Shown piece by piece: positions 51,216-60,516 of a stretch of 64,000 nucleotides of DNA. The notes below the pieces were generated by a model. The model was not told the origin of the DNA and did not search any database. It saw only the letters and a list, made by a program, of their open reading frames with translations. This DNA comes from an uncultured Porphyromonadaceae bacterium (GTDB lineage: Bacteria > Bacteroidota > Bacteroidia > Bacteroidales > Barnesiellaceae). The translations under genes were made by a program, and so were the position numbers. The stretch is from positions 1-64,000 of the forward strand of contig UPYI01000003.1 in the NCBI GenBank assembly GCA_900538555.1. Reading direction: 5' to 3'. Each line of letters opens with the position of its first letter. Position 1 is the stretch's first letter.

Positions 51216-53369
51216 TCAGTCGCGACCGCCGACCGATATGATCGCCAGAATAATGCGAATGTGCCCGTAAGAGACACGACCTTGCAGGAACTCGTACAGC
51301 GGGTTCAACTCCGTGGTGTGAAGGCAACGTACCGCCTCTTCCACCCGGCTTATTTCCGCTTCGGGAATAAATGCCGGCGATGCGGTAAAACGTTGTGTCT
51401 GTATCAGCTGGGCTATGTGCGAACAGACCGTGACTTCTTTCAACGCCCGTGCTTCCGCCACCATCGCCGGCGTATATCCTTGTTGCAACAGATAGAGCGT
51501 TTCGTCGAGCGTATCCCCTTTTTCTTTGGATTTCTGCCCCAGTTCTTTTCGGATAAGCGATACGAATTCGCGTCCGTATTTCATCACTTTCGATTCGCCT
51601 ACGCCACTGATACGGGCAAAATCGCCCAAAGTCATCGGTTTCACCCGCACCATCTCGTAAAGTACCTTATCGGTAAACAGAGTATAGGCAGGCATATCGG
51701 CTTCTGCCGCCAGACGCATACGCAAAGTGCGCAATGCCTCGAACAATTGTTCATCAGCCGATAATTCCTGAACCGCCGGAGCCTGACTGCCAGCCGACTT
51801 CCGTTTCTTGCCGGTCTCTTGCCGGTCGGTTTCGGGATAGCGTCCGACAAACGTCAGCCGAGCCCCGGTTTCGCCCCGCAGTAACTTCCAGCCCAGCTCC
51901 GTAATTTTCAGAACATTACCGTTGTTGTAGAGTATTTCGTAATAACCGAGTTGCAGCATTTGCGACAGATAGCCCTGCCACTGATAGGAGGTTTGATCGG
52001 CTCCGACACCGAATGTCTTGATTTTGTCGAATCCGCGTGTAATAATTTCCGCCCGATGCGATCCGCGCAAAATGTCGATGAGCAGATTGAAATTGACCTG
52101 TTCGCCGGTACGGGCAATCGCACTCAATGCTTTTTGTACCAATATCGTGCCGTCGAAACGTTGAGGAGGGCGACGGCATACATCGCAATTGCCGCAGTCG
52201 CAATCGTACGTTTCTCCGAAATAGCTCAACAGTATGCGCCGACGGCAGATCGAAGCCTCGGCATATTGCTGCATACGCCGCAACTTTTCGATATTCATGG
52301 AGCGTTGTCCGCTGTCGTCGGCAAATTTCGAAAGCATGACCACATCGCCCAGTGAATAGAAGAGCAAGGTATCGCTCGGCAAGCCGTCGCGTCCTGCCCG
52401 ACCGATCTCCTGATAATAGCACTCCATACTCTTCGGCATATTGTAATGGATCACCCACCGCACATTCGACTTGTCGATTCCCATGCCGAATGCTATGGTA
52501 GCACATATCACCCGCACTTCGTCGTTCAGGAAACGGCGTTGCGCCCGCTCGCGAAGTTCCGCCGACAATCCAGCATGGTAGGCTTCCGCCTCGATTCCAT
52601 ACTCGCCCAGCGTTTTCGCCAGCATTTCGGCATTGCTTCGGCTCAGGCAATAGATAATTCCGCTTTGGCGCGGATGCGAATCCAAGAAAGAGAGTATCGC
52701 TTGGATCTTTTTCTGCTTCGCAAGCCCGGAGATAACATTCAACCCTATGTTCGGGCGATCGAACGACGACAGAAACACACGGGGAGAACGCAATGCCAAC
52801 TGTTTCAGAATATCCTCGCGCGTAATTTTGTCGGCAGTAGCGGTCAGTGCCATCACCGGCGTATCAGGAAAATATTTACGAAGAACGGAGAGCTGGGTGT
52901 ATTCGGGTCGGAAATCGTGCCCCCACTGCGAAATACAGTGAGCCTCGTCGATAGCGAACAATGCGACATCTACTCCTGCCAGCCAGTATTCCATATCGCC
53001 GAGGAGACGCTCGGGCGAAATATACAGCAACCGTATTTTGTTGCCCAAAGCCAGTTCGCGCACCCGCTGGTTTTCCGCTTCGGACTGCAAACTGTTGAGT
53101 GCCGCAGCAGGAATGCCGTTCGCCAGCAAGGCATCGACCTGATCTTTCATCAACGCCAGCAAGGGCGACACGACAATGGTGATGCCTTTCAGCATCAATG
53201 CCGGAATCTGGTAGCAGACCGATTTGCCGCCACCCGTAGGCATCAACACCAAAGCATCGCTACCGCCGCATACAGCGGCAATGATTTCCGCCTGCAACGG
53301 ACGGAAAGAATCGTACCCGTAGTATTTACGGAGCAATTCGGTTGCTTTTTCGACAATAGACAAAGTCAT
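51216..53369 (-). CDS. recQ: ATP-dependent DNA helicase RecQ
   Basis: A 717-residue RecQ. Walker A Lys49 in PTGGGKSVCYQIP, the DEAH box in AIDEAHCISQWGHDFRPEY, and motif VI QEIGRAGRDG lie in the two helicase domains (1-340). Then come the zinc-binding Cys set (CDCGNCDVC), the RQC winged helix (about 400-510), an HRDC domain (about 545-620) and a helix-turn-helix-like C-terminal extension (630-710, TLYLLQQGYTPAMVAEAR). It unwinds recombination and replication intermediates. It begins 6 bases after the stop of the glycosylphosphotransferase gene encoded upstream on the same strand. Confidence 0.96.
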   Translation of the reverse strand: MTLSIVEKATELLRKYYGYDSFRPLQAEIIAAVCGGSDALVLMPTGGGKSVCYQIPALMLKGITIVVSPLLALMKDQVDALLANGIPAAALNSLQSEAENQRVRELALGNKIRLLYISPERLLGDMEYWLAGVDVALFAIDEAHCISQWGHDFRPEYTQLSVLRKYFPDTPVMALTATADKITREDILKQLALRSPRVFLSSFDRPNIGLNVISGLAKQKKIQAILSFLDSHPRQSGIIYCLSRSNAEMLAKTLGEYGIEAEAYHAGLSAELRERAQRRFLNDEVRVICATIAFGMGIDKSNVRWVIHYNMPKSMECYYQEIGRAGRDGLPSDTLLFYSLGDVVMLSKFADDSGQRSMNIEKLRRMQQYAEASICRRRILLSYFGETYDCDCGNCDVCRRPPQRFDGTILVQKALSAIARTGEQVNFNLLIDILRGSHRAEIITRGFDKIKTFGVGADQTSYQWQGYLSQMLQLGYYEILYNNGNVLKITELGWKLLRGETGARLTFVGRYPETDRQETGKKRKSAGSQAPAVQELSADEQLFEALRTLRMRLAAEADMPAYTLFTDKVLYEMVRVKPMTLGDFARISGVGESKVMKYGREFVSLIRKELGQKSKEKGDTLDETLYLLQQGYTPAMVAEARALKEVTVCSHIAQLIQTQRFTASPAFIPEAEISRVEEAVRCLHTTELNPLYEFLQGRVSYGHIRIILAIISVGGRD

Positions 53370-53375
53370 GATTGT

Positions 53376-54794
53376 TTAAAATGCATTCTTCTCACCGCGA
53401 AACGCATTGAGTACCGTAAGTACGATGATTTTCAGATCGAGCCAGAAGTTCCAGTTCTCGATATACCAGATATCGAACTCCACCCGTTTCTCCATTTGCC
53501 AGAGTTCACGGGTCTCACCGCGAAATCCATTTACCTGCGCCCACCCCGTAATGCCGGGTTTTATGAGCAGACGAAGCATATATTGATCGATAATCTTAGA
53601 ATAGTCTTCGGTGTGTTTGAGCATGTGCGGACGCGGTCCGACAATCGACATATCGCCTTTAAAGACGTTGATAAACTGGGGCAGTTCGTCGAGGCTCGTA
53701 CGCCTCAGGAAATCGCCGACACGGGTTTTCCGCGGATCGTCCTTCGTAGCCTGCAACAGGTCGCTGTTTTTGTTCTGCCGCATAGTGCGGAATTTATAGC
53801 AATAAAACTCTTTTCCCAGCAAGCCCGACCGTTTTTGCTTGAAGAACACCGGTCCGGGCGAAGAGATCTTCACGGCTATGGCGATCGGGATAAAGAGCAC
53901 CGGCGATACCAAAAGGAAAAGGGATGAGAAAACGAGGTCGAACAACCGCTTGCCGAATTTACGGATCGGATTGCTCAACGGTTCTTTCCGCAAAGTGAAT
54001 ATGGGAATATTGCCGATACTACGCAGGAACAAACGGTTGCGCAGGTAATGGGAAACTTCGGGAACGATAAACACCGGTATGATATGCGAATCGGCGTATT
54101 TCAGCAACGACAGGATCTCATCTTTAAATTCGATCGGGGGCAATGCACAATAGATTTCGTCGATCGCTTCCGCTTTCACAAAATCTTCGATCCCGGAGAG
54201 CGGACCACGATATTCTTCCAACGATTTGCCCAGTTCCTCATCGTCGTCGAAGAAACCGAATACCTTGTATCCATACCCCAAGTCGGACTGCAACATGGCA
54301 TACAACTCTCTGCCCGTATAGCCCGCACCCACGATAATCACACGCTTGAAGTTGTAGCCCTTGCTACGGAATTTCTTCAACAGTTTCTGGGACGAAATAC
54401 GCCAGATACCCAGCAGGACGAACAGTACAAGGGCGTATGCCACTACTATCTGCGGCGAAAGTTGAACCTCGGGGATAAAAAACAGAAGCCCGATCAAAGA
54501 GAAGATGTGGATACCGATCGCCTTCACCGTCCGAGACATTGCCCGATCGATATAGACCACCCGCTCGTCGTAGGTCGAATTGAATATCAATATCACCGGC
54601 AGATAGCTCAGATTCACCAAAAGCCAGATCATTTCGGGTGAAGACGATATACGACCGCCCAACAGCAGGAGTACAAGAAAATATGCGCAATTGACACACA
54701 GCATGTCAATCAGCATAATGATTATCTTAATCCAATGTCCGTATCTTCCTCTCGTAGCCACCACTTCACCAATACTTTTCTGTATGTTTTTCAT
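53376..54794 (-). CDS. Polyprenyl glycosylphosphotransferase (WcaJ-like), copy 2
   Basis: A 472-residue membrane enzyme of the same family as the gene at 46600 but clearly diverged: N-terminal membrane segments, CoA-binding-like domain ([13 protein letters not shown]), a hydrophobic hairpin ([17 protein letters not shown]) and the transferase domain ([55 protein letters not shown] in parts). The ending [11 protein letters not shown] is typical of undecaprenyl-phosphate glucose-phosphotransferases. Next to recQ on the same strand; no further glycosyltransferases in reach. The preceding ~300 bases hold imperfect repeats. Confidence 0.9.
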   Translation of the reverse strand: MKNIQKSIGEVVATRGRYGHWIKIIIMLIDMLCVNCAYFLVLLLLGGRISSSPEMIWLLVNLSYLPVILIFNSTYDERVVYIDRAMSRTVKAIGIHIFSLIGLLFFIPEVQLSPQIVVAYALVLFVLLGIWRISSQKLLKKFRSKGYNFKRVIIVGAGYTGRELYAMLQSDLGYGYKVFGFFDDDEELGKSLEEYRGPLSGIEDFVKAEAIDEIYCALPPIEFKDEILSLLKYADSHIIPVFIVPEVSHYLRNRLFLRSIGNIPIFTLRKEPLSNPIRKFGKRLFDLVFSSLFLLVSPVLFIPIAIAVKISSPGPVFFKQKRSGLLGKEFYCYKFRTMRQNKNSDLLQATKDDPRKTRVGDFLRRTSLDELPQFINVFKGDMSIVGPRPHMLKHTEDYSKIIDQYMLRLLIKPGITGWAQVNGFRGETRELWQMEKRVEFDIWYIENWNFWLDLKIIVLTVLNAFRGEKNAF

Positions 54795-55091
54795 AGATTC
54801 TTACGGCAGACAAGAAACAGCGGGCATGCTCCCACCCGAATACAATGCCGTCCGTATCGTCCATCAACCGGCTGAAAAGATCTTCCGGTATTCGGACTAA
54901 ACCGTTTAAGCCAATAACCGTCCGTCGCCCTCGACTTCAACAACAGCGTAACCTCTTAAAGAGACGATGTGTCATAATGACCAATCCGCTGCGTTGCCAT
55001 CAGAACTCGGACTAAGTCGTTTACGTCAGTAAACTCCTGTCGTCCTCATCCTCGGTGCCTTGCATCTTAGACATTCTTACGCACCGAAAGG
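54795..55091 (-). other. Intergenic region with imperfect repeats, possible leader
   Basis: Two ~45-base segments starting TCGGACTAA (54893 and 55009 regions) are similar but not identical, and a palindrome CTCTTAAAGAG lies between them. No frame of note. It may be a structured leader of the glycosylphosphotransferase gene on the minus strand, or a dispersed repeat. Confidence 0.35.
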
Positions 55092-55122
55092 GGCTGCATC
55101 GAAATTTCATTTCGGCACAGCC
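55092..55122 (-). terminator. Hairpin after the DUF349 gene
   Basis: A 14-base stem with two mismatches (55092-55105 with 55109-55122) and a 3-base loop, 14 bases past the stop codon of the DUF349 gene on the minus strand. A short T-run (CCCCTTTC) follows in that orientation. Confidence 0.6.
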
Positions 55123-55135
55123 TCCTTATCGTTTC

Positions 55136-56935
55136 TTATAGGTTCTGATCGATCAATGCGATTTTCTGTTCGATCAGTTGCATATCGTCCTTGATCTTCT
55201 GCATCTTACGTTCCATCTCTTTCACCAGCCCGTTAGCCCGTGAAGAAGAGAGGTTCAGGAATCCCATGTTATTCTCGTAAGTGAGCAATTCGTTTTTCTT
55301 CTGCTCATAGCTCCGCAACAGACGCTCCCGTTCGCGATAGAGCTTATTTTGCGAGGAGTCGGATGCCATCTGTTGAACCGAAGCATGGAACGAGTTCAGT
55401 TTGTTCCGGCTTTCGTTCATGTTCAAGCGTTTGAAATGGGCATCGAGCACAGCCTGATATTCTTTATATATGCGGTCTTTCTCCTTGAAAGGTACATGCC
55501 CGATCGAATTCCACTGCGACATCAGTTCGCGAACAGCTTTCGTTGCATCCTCATCGGATAAGGTTTCGTCGATTGCTTTCAGTTTTTCGATCACTTCCGC
55601 TTTGGCAGCCAAGTTGGTTTGCTCTTGCCCGCGCTGTGCGGAGGTCTGTTCTTTTTTCTGATCGAAATAATAGTCGCAAGCAGCAATAAACCGTTTCCAG
55701 ATAGCGTCGGAATACTTCTTGGATACCGGACCGATCTCTTTCCATGCTTTTTGCAAGGCAACCAGTTCTTTGGTCGTGTTCTTCCAGTCCGAACTGTCTT
55801 TCAAGGCTTCGGCTTTTTCGCAAAGGGCTTTTTTCTTTTCCAAGTTCACAGCCATTTCGTCTTTCACCGATTTATAGTATTCCGCCTTTTCGCGGAAGAA
55901 GTCGTCGCACGATTTACGGAAACGTTCGAACAACTGATTATTCACTTTCCGTGAAGCGAATCCGATCGTCTTCCAACGCTCCTGCAACTCTTTGATCTTT
56001 TGAGTTTTCTCGTCCCATGCCGAGAATGAAGCGGGACGATCGGCAACCAAAGCCTCCAACTCTTCGCAAAGTGCGACCTTAGCGGATTCGTTGCTTTGCT
56101 CCTCGGCTTTACGGGCTTCAAAGAAACCTTGATATTTTTTATTGATGACAGCCGATGCGTCTTTGAAACGCGTCCACAATTCCTCACGCAGCTCTTTCGC
56201 TACCGGACCAATCGCACGCCACTCGTCGTGCAACTGTTGCAACGATTTGAACGCTACAACAATATCCGCCTCGGCAGCCAATGCTTCCGCCGATTCGCAA
56301 AGCGCCTGCTTCTGTTCCAGATTTTTCTTGAAGTCGTAATCGCGCAGTTCCTTGTTTATTTTGAGCAGATCGTAAAATTGCTCGGTATATTGCTGGAATG
56401 TCTTCCACAAGTCGGCTGCCGCCTGAACCGGAACATCCATATTTTCTTTAAAGCTCTGTTGCAGGTCTTTAAATTCATTGTAACGTTTCCCGATATTGTC
56501 GGAGTCGTCTACCAATGCTTTCAGATCCGCCAATACCTGTTGCTTAGCCGCCAGATTTTCTTCCCGTTTTTTCTCCAATTGAGCCAGATATTCGGCTTTC
56601 TTTTCTTTAAAGACGGTCAAAAGCTCTTTCAGTGTATCTTCTGTGGTATCGGCAACGGGAGTTTCCGTCTCTTCGCTTTCGGGATCTACGTCCGATGCGC
56701 TGCGGCGGTTGTCCGCTTCGTTCTTTTTCAGTTTATAATACGCTTGTTTCAACAAGTCTATATCTTCTTTCACATCTTCAACCGGCAACAGCACTTTCTC
56801 TTTCAACGTTTCTATTATCTCCGTTTTCGAGAGTTTTGAGAATGTTTTCGACAAAGATTCCGATTCGCCAACAGGCTGATTCAAGGTTTGACCGGCTTCC
56901 ATTTGTTCTTCCGGTTTTTCGAGCTCGTCTATCAT
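55136..56935 (-). CDS. DUF349 repeat protein
   Basis: A 599-residue cytoplasmic protein, almost entirely helical and charged, with about five DUF349 repeats (roughly residues 160-520; repeated patterns such as LQERWKTIGFASRKVNNQLFERF, LQKAWKEIGPVSKKYSDAIWKRF, LMSQWNSIGHVPFKEKDRIYKEY, each in part). An acidic low-complexity N-terminal part (1-110) and a C-terminal coiled coil (525-599) flank them. Proteins with this repeat are common in Bacteroidota and Actinobacteria; the function is not established. Its own hairpin terminator follows. Confidence 0.88.
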   Translation of the reverse strand: MIDELEKPEEQMEAGQTLNQPVGESESLSKTFSKLSKTEIIETLKEKVLLPVEDVKEDIDLLKQAYYKLKKNEADNRRSASDVDPESEETETPVADTTEDTLKELLTVFKEKKAEYLAQLEKKREENLAAKQQVLADLKALVDDSDNIGKRYNEFKDLQQSFKENMDVPVQAAADLWKTFQQYTEQFYDLLKINKELRDYDFKKNLEQKQALCESAEALAAEADIVVAFKSLQQLHDEWRAIGPVAKELREELWTRFKDASAVINKKYQGFFEARKAEEQSNESAKVALCEELEALVADRPASFSAWDEKTQKIKELQERWKTIGFASRKVNNQLFERFRKSCDDFFREKAEYYKSVKDEMAVNLEKKKALCEKAEALKDSSDWKNTTKELVALQKAWKEIGPVSKKYSDAIWKRFIAACDYYFDQKKEQTSAQRGQEQTNLAAKAEVIEKLKAIDETLSDEDATKAVRELMSQWNSIGHVPFKEKDRIYKEYQAVLDAHFKRLNMNESRNKLNSFHASVQQMASDSSQNKLYRERERLLRSYEQKKNELLTYENNMGFLNLSSSRANGLVKEMERKMQKIKDDMQLIEQKIALIDQNL

Positions 56936-57163
56936 CTTAGTTGTTTTTTAAGTCTACGACTTCTTTAACTTATACAAATTATACAAGAAGACAGCTATCG
57001 TCCGAAAAACCGACATCGCCTCGCTCAATCGGCAAAGCCTATTTTCCGGACTGATACACCGCTATATTCTTTGAGACAAATAAAGCGAATAATTTTGTCT
57101 TTTCATAACAAAATTATGAATTAATTCGAATATGAAAAGTTTTTACTTCGTTCCTGTTGTCTA

Positions 57164-57937
57164 TTACCGCAGTAACTCGATACAGCCGAAGCCGAAATGA
57201 GTACGATCGCCCAAACCGGTTTCGTAAATGAGATGCTGCAACACGGGGTCGAGGGTCAATCGGAACTTGTACATGAATCCGATCACCTTGTTCTCGGACG
57301 GAGTAAACCGCATTACGACAATCCCCTTGCGTTTCGGCTCGGAAAGCAACTCGAATTTAAATTTCGGATCGCCCTCATAGGGCACGCCATAGATCGCTTC
57401 GTAGCGGTTCAGCACCGAATTCAAGAACAGATCGCCATATTCCGGACAATCGGGTCCTACATATTCGAATCCTCCACCGCCGTTGCGTTTCACGAATACG
57501 ATCGGCGAGAGAGCCAGATATTCCTGTGTTTCGCCATCGTCGGGAGGAAGACACGGCACGATCTCATCGACGACAAATTCGACGCGGGATATTTTGTCGC
57601 CGATCATCAACACGGCATTTTGAAATATCGTACGTACCAGTTCTTCCGTGCCACGTGTCGGCAAGAAAGAAATCCAAAGTTGCACCCGACGTGCCAGAAT
57701 GCAAAGACGATCCCGATCGACTTTTATCTTCGGTATATAGAAGTTGGAAATCGAAAACAATCGTGTATGGTAATCCGACAAAGCGGAAAAGCCATTTCGT
57801 GCCAACCACGTAGCACACAAATCCTCCTGCTCCATAATCTTGCGATGTATGCACGAGGAAAGTTCATACTGATAACTCGCCGGCAAAACGTTGCCGAATA
57901 CTTCTGATCTTACAGTTAAAATTAATTTAAATCGCAT
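57164..57937 (-). CDS. cas6: CRISPR-associated endoribonuclease Cas6, stand-alone
   Basis: A 257-residue Cas6. Both RAMP ferredoxin-like halves are visible: the start RFKLILTV and LPASYQYELSSCIHRKI (His31 is a candidate catalytic residue), FSISNFYIPK, and the C-terminal glycine-rich loop TGLGDRTHFGFGCIELL that identifies the family. Cas6 cuts precursor CRISPR RNA inside repeats. No other cas gene and no CRISPR array is found within the window, and the neighbours are housekeeping genes (M16 peptidase, DUF349). It lies 75 bases downstream of the M16 gene on the same strand and may be co-transcribed with it. It could serve an array elsewhere in the genome or have another RNA target. Confidence 0.85.
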   Translation of the reverse strand: MRFKLILTVRSEVFGNVLPASYQYELSSCIHRKIMEQEDLCATWLARNGFSALSDYHTRLFSISNFYIPKIKVDRDRLCILARRVQLWISFLPTRGTEELVRTIFQNAVLMIGDKISRVEFVVDEIVPCLPPDDGETQEYLALSPIVFVKRNGGGGFEYVGPDCPEYGDLFLNSVLNRYEAIYGVPYEGDPKFKFELLSEPKRKGIVVMRFTPSENKVIGFMYKFRLTLDPVLQHLIYETGLGDRTHFGFGCIELLR

Positions 57938-58012
57938 AATTCACTTTTTTTCACCACCAATACTAGCCTTTAAAATAATAATCAAATTCTCGCAGAAGAG
58001 TTCATTTCGCCT

Positions 58013-59290
58013 CTAATCCAAAGGAGGGGGATCAAAGGACATTTGCATCTCCTTTTTCTTCGCATGATACCGCAATGTCGTACTGTTGTTTTCGCAAAAG
58101 AGCGCCCGTGCCGTATCTTTCAAGTTTTCTGGTTTTATCTTTCTGTATTTTTCATTTTCGGTGTTAATATCCTCCGCCTGTCCTATCAATTCGTAATAAG
58201 CCAGATTCGATGCCCGGTTCAGATAGTTCATATTCGAGAAAAGGTCGTTGGATTCGAAACGGTTTACAACCTTCTGCAATTCAATATCCGTTACGGGTTC
58301 GTCCTGCAAACGAGCCAGCTCTTCGGCTATGGCTTGTTCGCCTTGTTCGAAAGATATGCCCGGTGCCAGTTTACCGCGAATCAAGAACAAACCGGCTTCG
58401 ATATCGCCCGAAATCGAAGCATCGGCTTCGGTAAACAGCTTACGTTCCGTCACCAGATGCCGATAAAACCGGGAAGAGTTGCCCGATGCCAACAGATCGG
58501 AAAGAATGTCGCACGCATGGTAATCCTCGTCTGTCCGACGCCCCATGTGATATGCCTTAACCAATAAATCCGAAGGGACATCCCGTTCCACTTCGATATG
58601 ACGAGGCTCGGTCTGCCGGGGTTCTTCGGGCAAATGACGAGGCATTATCTCCCTGCGCGAAATCGGCGCAAACCATTTTTCACACAGCCGCAACGTCTCA
58701 TCCCACGGCAATCCGCCCGATATGGCGAGTATCGCATTGTTCGGGGCATAATGGCGATAAAAGAAATCTTTTACTTCCGTCATCGATGCATCGGCTATGT
58801 GCGACGGATCTTTTCCGATCACAGGCCAGCGGTACGGATGCACCTGATAGGCAACCGGACGCAGCAGCAACCCGACATCGCCATAAGGCGCATTCAGATT
58901 CCGCTGCTTAAATTCTTCGATCACCACATTCTTTTGCACTTCCAGGCTCTTCGTTGAAAAAGCCAGACTCTCCATCCGATCGGATTCCAGCCAGAAAGCG
59001 GTTTCGGCATTGTGGGTGGGAACAACCGTATAATAGTTGGTAATGTCGTTACTCGTCCAAGCATTATTTTCACCTCCCGCCTTTTGCAACGGGGTATCGA
59101 AATCGGGAATATGCACAGAGCCGCCGAACATCAGATGTTCGAAAAGATGGGCAAACCCGGTACGTTCGGGATTTTCATCTTTCGAACCGACATCGTACAG
59201 CAGGTTCAATGCCGTCATCCGCGTAGTGGCATCGTAATGATGCAGGATGCGCAATCCGTTGGGCAATATGTAACGATTGATCTCTATCAC
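58013..59290 (-). CDS. M16 family zinc peptidase
   Basis: A 425-residue protein with the inverted zinc site H48-L-F-E51-H52 (HxxEH) and the downstream Glu pair at 125-126 in VVIEEFKQR, i.e. an active M16 subunit. A second M16 domain (about 170-350) has no metal site, as usual. No signal peptide is seen, so it probably acts in the cytoplasm on peptides. It begins one base after the stop of the cyclophilin gene, forming an operon. Confidence 0.92.
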   Translation of the reverse strand: MIEINRYILPNGLRILHHYDATTRMTALNLLYDVGSKDENPERTGFAHLFEHLMFGGSVHIPDFDTPLQKAGGENNAWTSNDITNYYTVVPTHNAETAFWLESDRMESLAFSTKSLEVQKNVVIEEFKQRNLNAPYGDVGLLLRPVAYQVHPYRWPVIGKDPSHIADASMTEVKDFFYRHYAPNNAILAISGGLPWDETLRLCEKWFAPISRREIMPRHLPEEPRQTEPRHIEVERDVPSDLLVKAYHMGRRTDEDYHACDILSDLLASGNSSRFYRHLVTERKLFTEADASISGDIEAGLFLIRGKLAPGISFEQGEQAIAEELARLQDEPVTDIELQKVVNRFESNDLFSNMNYLNRASNLAYYELIGQAEDINTENEKYRKIKPENLKDTARALFCENNSTTLRYHAKKKEMQMSFDPPPLD

Positions 59291-59291
59291 C

Positions 59292-60122
59292 CTACTTTAC
59301 CAATTGCATTTTTATCACTTTCACATCTTCTACCGGACGGTCTGCGGCTCCGGTTTCCACCTGTTCTATTTTGGCAACGACATTCAAGCCTTCAATCACC
59401 TCGCCGAACACGGTGTAATCGCCGTCCAAATGCGGTGCTCCGCCGACCGATGTATATGCCTTACGCTGTTCGGGCGTAAAATGGAACGGACCTTCGTTTT
59501 TCACCCGCTCTTTGGTGATTGCGATCAAGGTATCTTGCAGGATCTGCAATCCCTCCCGATCGCGGGCACGCCGAAGGTTCATGATCTCTTCCTGACGTTC
59601 CGCCACCAACGACTGGAACACCGACTGCTCCCGCCGCATTTTCATCTGCGATTCGAATTGTGTCAGCTGTTCGTCCGAAAAGGATTTTCCGGTAACGATA
59701 TAGAACTGCGAACCGGAGGATCGTTTCTGGGGATTTACATTATCGCCTTGACGGGCTGCCGCCAAAGCTCCGCGACGATGGAAATAGCGCGGATAAACGA
59801 ACTCTGCGGGTATCGTATATCCCGGATCGCCCGTGCCTAACATCTTTCCTGCCGGCGCATTCTTGGAATCGCCGTCGCCGCCCTGTATCATAAATTCGTT
59901 AATGACCCGATGAAAGAGCGTTCCATCATAGTATCCGCTCTTTACCAGTTTAATGAAATTATCGCGATGTTGCGGCGTTTCATTGTACAATTTCACTTTG
60001 ATATTTCCGAGCGTAGTCTCTATCAAAACTACTTGCTCCGAATCTTTAAATTCGCAATTCATACAAAATAATACCAATATAGATAAACAAAATATGCGTA
60101 TCGACGCTTTAATAAATTTCAT
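59292..60122 (-). CDS. Cyclophilin-type peptidyl-prolyl isomerase lipoprotein
   Basis: A 276-residue cyclophilin with a lipoprotein signal (lipidated Cys in LFCMNCEF). The family core is present: IETTLGNIKVKLYNETP, YYDGTLFHRVINEFMIQGGD, SSGSQFYIVTGK and YTVFGEVIEGLNVVAKIE. A ~75-residue charged helical insertion (about 150-225, RREQSVFQSLVAERQEEIM and on) splits the fold between the two last motifs. It likely helps fold envelope proteins. It is first of an operon with the M16 peptidase. Confidence 0.93.
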   Translation of the reverse strand: MKFIKASIRIFCLSILVLFCMNCEFKDSEQVVLIETTLGNIKVKLYNETPQHRDNFIKLVKSGYYDGTLFHRVINEFMIQGGDGDSKNAPAGKMLGTGDPGYTIPAEFVYPRYFHRRGALAAARQGDNVNPQKRSSGSQFYIVTGKSFSDEQLTQFESQMKMRREQSVFQSLVAERQEEIMNLRRARDREGLQILQDTLIAITKERVKNEGPFHFTPEQRKAYTSVGGAPHLDGDYTVFGEVIEGLNVVAKIEQVETGAADRPVEDVKVIKMQLVK

Positions 60123-60258
60123 TTCCTATTACACTTTAAAAAGAAAAGCCATTACATTTATCCAGAACAAGCCTGAATGTTTATAATCCTAAATCCCTAT
60201 TGCATAAAACAAATTCAATTCTGTCCCGGACTGTATTCATACGCAAATTAGGTGTCTA

Positions 60259-60266
60259 CAAAGATA
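60259..60266 (-). promoter_or_regulatory. -7 box of the cyclophilin operon
   Basis: Read on the minus strand the bases are TATCTTTG, the consensus element. The -33 position reads TGTATG, a weak match. The leader would be about 130 bases. Confidence 0.5.
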
Positions 60267-60420
60267 ATAAATTATCCGGCTTATCATACAGTTTGCTTTC
60301 TTTTTTTCTATCTTTTTATTCATTTATCAATTATTAAAAAACGGATATACTATTTATACAGCTAAATATCAGCAAGATAACATCATTCAGTCTCTAAATT
60401 GTTTTATAAGCAAACAAATA

Positions 60421-60464
60421 AAAGCGCACCCCTTTCCCAGCAATATGCGAAATGAGTGCGCTTT
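60421..60464. terminator. Hairpin downstream of the T9SS adhesin gene
   Basis: A 9-bp perfect stem (AAAGCGCAC/GTGCGCTTT) with a 26-base loop. The A-run/T-run ends make it usable as a terminator in the minus direction. Confidence 0.6.
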
Positions 60465-60473
60465 CATTCATTT

Positions 60474-60492
60474 TAGGCAGTAGCACTGCCTA
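60474..60492. terminator. Short hairpin after the T9SS adhesin gene
   Basis: An 8-bp perfect stem (TAGGCAGT/ACTGCCTA) with a 3-base loop, 25 bases past the stop codon of the minus-strand gene, next to the longer hairpin at 60421-60464. Confidence 0.5.
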
Positions 60493-60516
60493 TAAAATCG
60501 TAACTTTCAAGAGCTA

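Larger units (their letters stand above)
60123..60516. other. AT-rich intergenic region
   Basis: 394 bases between two minus-strand genes. It holds a -7 box for the cyclophilin gene (60259-60266) and two hairpins near 60421-60492 that follow the T9SS protein gene. No gene is seen. Confidence 0.65.

Noticed and set aside
56936..57163. Possible CRISPR array beside cas6
   Set aside because: I looked for regularly spaced repeats of 28-40 bases in both flanks of cas6 and found none.
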